DNA of 64,000 nt from Polytrichum commune (Eukaryota; Streptophyta; Polytrichopsida; Polytrichales; Polytrichaceae). Position 1 is the first letter of the stretch; each line of letters starts with the position of its first letter. The DNA lies in assembly GCA_950295325.1 (NCBI GenBank), contig OX485808.1, forward strand, positions 16,018,527 through 16,082,526, in the 5' to 3' direction. Position numbers and translations under genes: made by a program. This document shows positions 56,214 to 64,000 of the stretch, one piece after another. Below the pieces are notes generated by a model that did no database searches, was not told the origin of the DNA, and saw only the letters and a program-made list of their open reading frames with translations.

Positions 56214-58926
56214 TGGAGATTGCAGATCCTGGACAAAACGACAGCCGTCAATCGTTTAGGAACGAGATGAAGAAGGGCGAGGTTGACAGAGAGCAGAAGC
56301 TAGCGGAATGTCTGAAGGAGCTCGCAGCGTTCCAAAACAATCCCGTAGTGCAATCGACGGTCTTCAGCAATGCTCTGTATTCCCCTGGCTCGGCTCAACC
56401 TATCAATGCGACCTACCCGAGGATTGTATGCAGCAAGGGCGAGACTACTGCAGTAACTAGTTCTCACAGTGTTTCCGCCAGACTACGAGGCGGTGATGCC
56501 GCAGTAAAGGGCCAAAAGAGAGGAGGAGAGAAGCAATCGTCGCAGAAACCATGGTCTATCTCCACAAAGTCCCCTGGACCTGCATTCAAGGCAGGTGGTG
56601 CAAGCATCGCCATGGCAGGGAAGGCGAAACTTGATTCGTTAAAGTCTTTCACTCCAGGAAGTAAATCCAGAAAGACAATGATCCCGTCCAGTCCCCTTGC
56701 ATTTGGCCGGAGGTTATCTTCTACACCGGACAAGAGGAAGCTCTCCCTTGGGAGATCACCTGTCCTTTGCAAGCGCGCCAGCTTTTCCCCGGCAGAGAAG
56801 CCTCGAGCATCTGATCAAGGCAAGAAAACAAATCAGAGCTTGCGATGTGCACAGCCAGTGGTGAAGAAGAAGCTCGTGGAACGTACTACTCCTCCCAGCA
56901 AGGTTGTAAACAAGCTTAGTGACAGGCAGAAGGAGATTCTCAGAAAGGTGGCTGCTAGTCCTGGCGTTGTAATAAAGAAGAAGTTAAACAGGCAATTAAC
57001 TGAGGTGCAACGATCCAGTGTAGATTTGTCAGTTGCGGGCAGAAGAGCTCGACGTCTCTCGCAGGTCCTCCGAAACGAAAATGAGATTATGAATCAAAAC
57101 AAGGAATATGAGAAAGAGATACAACGACTACGACACGAGTTGGGCTGCAAAGATCAAGAGGTGAACTCCAAGCCCATTACATTAATTCCTACTTTCTGCA
57201 TCAATTTAGTACAGAACGTAAGCTATCAAGGTTCAATTTAAGGTTTTAAACCTTGCTTCCAACCTGAAGCACAGAACCTTAAATCGAACCTTGTTAGTAT
57301 TAAAAAACTATAGGCAGAAATGGCCTCCAATTATCAGGAAGTGATTCCCTAGCCTGTTGTACCTAGTTCTAATTTCAGCAGCATCAAAACGATGCTAGGT
57401 CACCACAATGCTTTGATCCTTTAGTGTATTCATCTTGCATTTTACACATCTATTTCATTGGTTGGTTCATGGTTTATTGCAGTTGAGCGGACTACTATAG
57501 ATTCAGTCCACATGTGAATACTGTATTGTTTCAAAGATTGGTATCTCAATGTTTGTAGCATCTGACATTGCGGGCCTCCAACACGAGTCCAAAGGAATTG
57601 CGTGCCTTTCATTGACGGTTCCGGCTGTACGTTTGCAGGTTGATAGGGTTAGGTCGGCAGGGATGCTGTTGAAGCAACTCTGTGCAAACCAGTCTGAAGA
57701 ATTAAAAGCGTTGAAGGGAGCAATACCTTCGATCTTAAAGGAAGCGTCCGACCTGCGAGAGCAATCTCACAAGCAAGAGAATGCGATACACATGGCTCAA
57801 AGAGTGAAGGTCAGCCTCGAGGCTGAATTGGCTACTCTTCGAGAGCGTGTTGGGTCTCTAACCAACGATATTAAACAGGTGAATAAATATCACCTTGCAG
57901 CGAAACATGAGCTTGTACATGACTTTCCGAAGGGATTTGGAATACCTAAACTTCAAAAAGTTGCATCTATTTCTTTTTTAAGGAACTTTAGCAAGATTCT
58001 GAATTTCACTGAAGAAACTGGCAACTATTTTCTTGGGAAGGAATAAATTCTTGTGAACCAGATGTGTTATCCTGAAGTTTTTGATATGGATGACCTTGCA
58101 GACTAGAGCAGTGAACACCAAATTGGCGGAGCAGGTTCATAAGACTCAGAAGATGGAATGCCAGGCCTGTCGTCTCAATAATATCCAGAAATCCTCTAAA
58201 AAAGAGGTAGGTCAGATTATTTTTCTCAATTCCAGAGACATAGCACTAATATGAATGTGAAACTGACCTGAAATGCGAAGGGAATTGCACACCATCTTCA
58301 TGGCACGACCTCGGACATCTTACAAGTTGAGGTGTTTGCAGGCTTCTCCATTGTGTGCAGCGAAGAGGTCAGGGATGTCTTATGGAACACCGCCGAGGCC
58401 ACGAGTCGCAAAGGCTGCGAAGAAACGTAGTCCAAAGCAGACCACACATCTGATGGAAGAGGTACATTCTCATTTCGCCCATCATATGGCTTCCATCCTC
58501 AGAAATTTGAGGATTAAAACTGGATACTGTATCCTGAGCACCTGCTTCACGTCTATTCTCTGAAAGACACAGTGCCACTCCAACGAGCATCTTACTCTGG
58601 AGCTTCATGAATTTGTGTTTGTAAAGAGGACGCCTGATGACCTTCTGTAACGTTTCGTCCACTTGACAATGTGCCAGGTTTACAGTCCTGAGCAACAGCA
58701 GGAGAACAAGGAACCGACTCCTGCTGAAGCACGGAAGGTGATCCAACACCCAAAACAAGTATCTGACGATGATGGACTCGTTTTCCAAGTACGGTGCGAG
58801 AATGCTTTCATTCAGGAGCTTCCATCTAGCAAGGGTGCTCCTTCAGGTGATGCCCTGAAGAACAAAATCAACAATCTCCTCCTTTCCGCAAACCGAGCCC
58901 TGGAAAATCAACATCGACCTTTGTAA
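56213..58926 (+). CDS. Basic coiled-coil protein of unknown function, 553 residues
   Basis: Five exons join in frame: 56213-57160, 57639-57878, 58102-58206, 58342-58461, 58678-58926. Residues 1-280 are a Lys/Arg/Ser/Pro-rich, presumably disordered region with many SP/TP sites, including TPDK (CDK-type consensus) and SLGRSP, SFSPAEK and RTTPPSK. Residues about 285-430 form a charged heptad-like coiled coil (RRARRLSQVLRNENEIMNQN; VKVSLEAELATLRERVGSLT; KLAEQVHKTQKMECQ). Exon 4 is a basic linker with GTPPRPR, another CDK-type site. The C-terminus is acidic then helical (SDDDGLVFQV, LKNKINNLLLSANRALENQ). The basic/SP-rich head plus coiled coil suggests a chromosome-, spindle- or microtubule-associated protein under cell-cycle control, but I recognise no family; shugoshin was considered and not supported. 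The ATG used is the first that opens the long exon. Confidence 0.8.
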
Positions 58927-61900
58927 CACTATGTATAATAGTAACGTCATCCTTTCAGGATTGAGTTGTGGGCTCTGAAGTGCACCCGCTTGTGCAATCG
59001 GCCATGGCCGGGACACTTAATGAAGCAACCTGCATCTCACAGGCGAAGTTCAGAGTGTCCCCAGCACAAGGAGAGTGCAGTCATGGTACACAGGTCACTG
59101 GCCACATGGACTTCTGTCATTCTTTAGTTTGAGGAGAAATACATGGTTTTGTGCGGAAAGTATGGTCTGCTCAGTTGGCAGGTCAATATTTTTTTCAACA
59201 ATTCGAAGCACTGATGAGTGTCTGAGATTATCTAAGGTGTGAGAGGACCAAATTAGGTACGTTATACGTTCAGTGTACATTGGAATGCGCATGAAAAGAG
59301 TAAATTGGATTTCAATGTCTCTACTGGTGTTGTGTGGGTATCGACTATCGTGTTTTTCATATACCTGTTAGTAAGAGTACATGGTGGTTCATGGTTTTGA
59401 AAAGATTCGAAAATTGTCCAACGGTATATAGGTGTTACCACGGAGTTTAATTTAAGGATTGTATATGAATACGATGCCTAGTATCAATCGAAATTCTGGT
59501 TCCATGCTTAGTCTACTACATAAACGTGCTTGTGCCTTATGAAAACAAGGAAACACCCTCCTAGAAAGGTCACACTTCTTAATTGGCCGGACACCTCTAT
59601 ATGAGAGGTATACAGTTAGGCTTGTAGTTATGAATAGACATGAAAACAAACGCGTGTGATTATGTGCTCAAAACAGACACCATTCTAAGTTCAGTAATGA
59701 GCACAATGGGGAGGGCCTATGTGATAAATTTGCAGAGAAAGGGAATCTTCACTTCAACCTTTTAGCTTTTGCATCTCAATTTTCTCTTCTGAATCTTGAA
59801 ATGATAATATACATTAGTAGAGGGTTGTTTGGTTGAACACTTATATGGCCCACGTTAATTTTAGACTAGAATTTGGTGTGACGTGAAAATTAATGTGGAC
59901 TCTAGAGAGTCATTGAGGCCTAGACTAATAGGATTATTTAGTGCACCAAATTGTGAGGAATAACTTATTAAGCAACAGTAAGTAGATCCAAACTCTTAAA
60001 GTATTGATTTTTTTATTAAATTTTTTTGGGATTTATTATCATATGCCCTTCGTATGTTAATAACATTGTGGTAGAAGCTCTCAAATAGATAACCCAAAAA
60101 CTGAGTTTTGATCTTAAATTTGAGGTATTAGAAACTCCTGGAAGCATCAATATCAACAATTTTGGCAACAATAAAATCATATGACATGAGGATATTATAC
60201 CCCTATGTCAAAACTCATGGTGCAGTTGACACATATGCTAGATCAACCTTAAGTTGACACCTCAATCCTTACTTCACTCCTCAATACTCACTCCTTGTAC
60301 TTCTCATTTCAAAATACTAAATGCATTGAAAATCGTATCATCTTGAAAAGTGGTAAACATGGCATATTTTGGGGGGTAGACCATTACGGGTGGCTTTACA
60401 TCAAGGTCCAAGTCCAAGGGGAGTGCACTGGATTTCCGTACTCGTAGCATGTGAATGTACAAAATGTGTATTAATTTCTACTAGGGTTACAAATAATACC
60501 TAGGGTTACCAGATATACCTAGGGTTAGGGTATTCTTTTTCCTTGGCAATGTAGATATACTCTGGCCTATGAAAGATTAGAACCTGTAGGTAGATTTACA
60601 ACAATTGCATACATATATAGGAGACTATAGAAAGTTAGGATGAATTATTGAAGTACTTTATTGCAGTAGGGTACACTTTATAATTTTGTTAGATCTACCC
60701 TAGCATTCGAAATATGTCCCCTACATGATTATATGTAAAGTAGGGTGGTGGATAATTCCTTCATTTTAGTAATTAGTAGGAAAAAAATAGGGTCATAGAC
60801 ATAGGATCCCCCTAAAAGTGCGTAGTAGGATCAATAGAATGATCATGGGTTTGACTATTTGGATAAAGAAGTGTGTAATGTTTGTTATAAGGTTTGAATG
60901 GGACTATAGTTGAATGTGTTTGTGAACACAATTAAAGTAAATGTTTTTAATTTTTGTATTTTTTTGTATTTGTATTTGAATGTAACCTTTTTTTTTTTGA
61001 GTAGGTAGTTGTGCAAAATTTCATGTCTTGTCACAACTGATTGTATCTCTTGTTTTGTTCTATCCGTGTTTACACCTTGTTTATTTCAGCTTGTATATTT
61101 TGTTATCTCCATGTTTATTGGTAACCCTTTAACTAATACTCAAGTGCTATTGGTTGTGTTTTGAATGGTACTTTGAATGCTCTAAGATTGGTATTACTAA
61201 TTGAAACCAAATGAATGACAATTTGAATGGTATGGAGTGTTTGTTGCTCACATAGTTGGTTTCGCAATGCTATAGTGTTCCGTTCACTATTTGGTACTTG
61301 TACAATTTATAAAAAAATATTGTGCCAAAAAAATTACAAAAAAATACTATATAAGGTGCTAAAAACTACATCAAGGTAGCTTTTTATGTACAAATATGGA
61401 GGGGAAATATATTGAGAGGTGCATATATATCCCCCCCATTAAATACCCCATTATCACACGTGGTTACGAAACGTAAGGGGGTGTGATCGCCCCAAATACA
61501 TATATATGCTACACAAATTTTAACACACAATTATGTACATGTATAGAGGACCTCTAGAAAATATACAACATTTGTACTTGTATGGTAGGGTCAACAAACT
61601 TTATGGGATAAGTATTTAAAAATTAGCTCCAATCAAGGTTTGGTTTATTGGAAGGGTTTATAGGATGCGTAGAGAATTTGGTTATTGTTTGGAGTATAAA
61701 GATTTAATTGACTTGATGGACTAACAATCAAACATGGGGATTGGTTGATGCTGATAATAAAAGGAACCAACAATAAGTGGACTGACAATCTTACTGATCA
61801 TTTGATGATATTTTTAGAAACAATAATTTTAATGAATGCTAAGGGTTCATTATTTTTTAAAGTATATATGTATACTTATGTTAATGACTATGTATGAATG

Positions 61901-63623
61901 TAAATTTCTTTATGTATACATATTGTCATTCAAATTTCTACCATTGAAAATGTATTTCTATTGCTTGATTTCACCCAAAAAAAACTTGTATATAGGGGAT
62001 TTTCAGAGTATGTTGCGAATGCACGTGGTTCTTAGTTTTTAATGAAAGGTGCACCCCTTGACCCCCTTGGTCTGAATCCAAAAAAGTTGGATCCCAATTT
62101 CTAAACCTGAGCGGCAAGTAGAATATTCCTAACAATTTGTCGTGAGACCCCTAGTGTAATGCTTTTGCTCATGATCCCACACCAATCCTCTTGTTCATGG
62201 TCCCAAGAAACCACCCAACACGCACTAAATGCTTGATGGCAAGATTTGAAACGCGTTTTCAACTCAAATCAGTCAAACTTTGGCTATGCCTTGTAGAGCA
62301 TTTCAAGATCTAATCAACCACATATTAGTCACCATATTAACACAAAGCCATTTGTACACATGAAGCTTCCAACGTTGGCATTCTTTGCAACATTCATATC
62401 ATGCTCAAATAATGAAGCCAACGAGGAGTCTATCTTGCTCGCTTTCTCAAGAGGCTCGCTTTCTCAAGAGGTTAAACCTAAGTTCTACTTTGTTACGTAA
62501 TACGCGCCCTTCTAGCATATATGAATCAACTCTGATCTTTGAAACACAGTGTTTTCCTCTCTTGATGACCTTTTGGTTGTTCTCAACATTGTTAATGAAG
62601 TTATTTTCACGGGATTTCGCTTGTGAACTACATTCCCAATGCACATTCCCAAGGTACGGATTGTCTCATAATGGCCCAATTGACTCATTTTAGTTAATAA
62701 GGCCATCAACTTTTCAACAAGCCATCACTTGTCAGATCCCGCTCAACCATTTAAACAAAAGTGAACCCTCAAAGTTCAGATGTCCATAGCAATGAATCTT
62801 GCTCACACAAAGATATAAACAAATGCGGAATATGTCATGCTCTCTTCTCTTACGAGCTTTTGAACAAGCTGCCACCCGTCAGATTCCACTTGAATCATTT
62901 GAGCCTAGCGAACCCTTCAAGTTCACATGCACAAATGAGTGAATATTCTTCACAGTATGCTCGAATCTAGCTCATATGTAGCCACCAAAGAGCCCAATAT
63001 CTTGCTCGTCTTCTCAAGAAATTTTCAACGCGCAAGATAGACTCCTCACAACTATATTAATATCCACATGTAGCCATCACCTTCACGAATGTTCTCAACA
63101 TCCTTCAACCGACATCTTCAAATCCATCAGTACGCGCTCACTCTTGAACGTCGTCACCACAAAGGTCCCACTTCACCTCATTTTCACATACTTTGGACTC
63201 GGTCTTTAGTGATTGTAAACACCTTCGGTCCGATTTTTTGAGCTCGCGGCCAACAAGATTGCTTGATTTTGGACCCGGAGCCCATAGATGTGGAGGTTTG
63301 ACTGTGGTGAAAGCACATGTGGTTGACGATTCGGTGACGATCACACTGAGTCTTGTGCAACTCGGGCTTCCGTTAAACAATCTTGGCTGGCCGCCCAGGA
63401 ACAAGTTCTATCCACAACAGTATTGGGATCAGTGTCCGGGGAGATTTTTGGGCAGAGTCGGTCGAGATCCTAGTGTTTCGAAGATCAACCGGTTATGTGT
63501 TGACATCTTTCGTTGTTAAAATTGGAAGAATATTCTATAAATTCTCTCAATGGATTTGTATGTTTTCCTGAAATCTTGAGTATGAATCGGTTATTTCTCA
63601 AACTCAACCAGTTGAACTGTAAC
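58927..63623. other. AT-rich gene-poor region
   Basis: 58927 to about 59340 is the probable 3' UTR. Beyond that I see no supported gene. 60470-60530 holds three CCTAGGGTTA units, a short TTAGGG-like tract. 62440-62475 contains a 17-base tandem duplication of TCGCTTTCTCAAGAGG. 63193-63519 is a GC-richer island with an open frame but no recognisable product. Confidence 0.5.
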
Positions 63624-63973
63624 TACACTAAATAGGATATTTAGGGTCATATGGTATTGAATGCCACTATGGTGATGACACTTCTTATGAATAAGAGAAC
63701 AAATATTGTCATGGATGATGGAGGACTTCGACCATTGGCCAAAACCCTACCTTCTCTTGTCAACAACTTGTGATGAAATATTGTCAGGGGTGATTGAAAT
63801 TTGGGTGAAAATTCACTGGGTAAGTGACAGTAAATCGCAACTCTCTAAATCTATAATCTCCCCCCAAAAAATTACAAGGAATGACAAATAGTGTTGGGTT
63901 AACATTTAGTGTTGGTGACACTATGCCGCGGTTTACAATTACTATTGAGCAAGACAATTAGAAGTGGTGACAC
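63624..63973. mobile_element. ACTAAAT-family element, copy 3
   Basis: Begins TACACTAAATAGGATATTTA, the palindromic terminus, and runs through GACACTTCTTATGAATAAG, TGATGAAATATTGTCA, ACAAGGAATGACAAATAGTG, TTAACATTTAGTGTTGGTGA and ACTATTGAGCAAGACAATTA. It matches copy 2 in the same orientation and copy 1 in reverse. The right palindromic end is replaced by the element that starts at 63975. Confidence 0.65.
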
Positions 63974-63974
63974 T

Positions 63975-64000
63975 AAGGGCCGGCTTACACCATGGACCAT
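63975..64000. mobile_element. Start of a second CCATGGACCAT MITE, cut by the window edge
   Basis: GGCTTACACCATGGACCAT at the right edge matches the terminal repeat of the element at 45026-45577 (CTCTTTACACCATGGACCAT) with few changes. The rest lies outside the window. Confidence 0.6.

Noticed and set aside
56464-56772. 102-codon minus-strand ORF
   Set aside because: Antisense to exon 1 of the coiled-coil gene, no family resemblance.
56213-58926. Shugoshin
   Set aside because: Basic plus coiled-coil composition fits loosely, but the coil is central rather than N-terminal and the short basic C-terminal SGO motif is not seen.
63193-63519. 108-codon plus-strand ORF in a GC-richer island
   Set aside because: No motif, no splice context, overlapping open frames on both strands; not enough to call a gene.

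Overview
The window is nuclear DNA of a land plant. The evidence is a complete plant-specific HD2-type (nucleoplasmin-fold) gene, a plant-type ankyrin-DHHC S-acyltransferase of the TIP1/PAT24 group, many GT-AG introns of about 100 bases to 2 kb, interstitial CCCTAAA-type repeats, and plant-type transposable elements (PIF/Harbinger, LINE, Ty1/copia, a tRNA-like SINE, many short inverted-repeat elements). A non-seed lineage such as a bryophyte, lycophyte or fern seems plausible, but that is inference; I cannot name the species.

Layout. 1-6800 is a graveyard of degraded transposons: Harbinger transposase, a TIR element, LINE reverse transcriptase, a hAT scrap and a 338-residue ORF of retroelement character. 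7067-8539 (minus) is a single intact 490-codon ORF ending in an RGG/RGRG tail, perhaps Gag-like. 8.6-13.8 kb has no recognisable gene. A SINE with perfect 16-bp target-site duplications lies at 13849-14074. 14514-19052 (plus) is the HD2-type gene in 11 exons. 20724-27973 (plus) is the TIP1/PAT24-like S-acyltransferase in 14 exons, 621 residues. 28.0-36.5 kb is mostly mobile DNA, with an internally deleted Ty1/copia element (30918-34194) inserted in it. 37232-39803 and 41725-44493 (both minus) are two tandem copies of cytosolic ribosomal protein L9 (uL6), each three exons and 189 codons. 44.7-47.4 kb is a cluster of small inverted-repeat elements and hairpins. 49125-52123 (plus) is the alpha subunit of eIF2B, six exons, 351 residues. 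54.3-55.4 kb is a degenerate tandem repeat, followed by a five-exon gene for a basic coiled-coil protein of unknown function (56213-58926, plus) preceded by an overlapping upstream ORF. The last 5 kb is AT-rich and gene-poor, ending in further copies of two of the small elements.

The five recognisable gene types are housekeeping or regulatory (nucleolar chromatin, protein acylation, ribosome, translation initiation, and one unknown) and do not form an obvious pathway. All exon chains were read by hand from splice consensus plus reading-frame continuity and protein-family similarity. The HD2, S-acyltransferase, L9, eIF2B-alpha and coiled-coil models all close in frame with no internal stop. 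The most distinctive signals are the near-identity of exon 1 between the two L9 copies while exon 2 has diverged, the copia primer-binding site that matches the anticodon region of initiator tRNA, a perfect 38-bp-arm hairpin, and several families of palindrome-ended repeats, some of which sit inside the introns of these genes.
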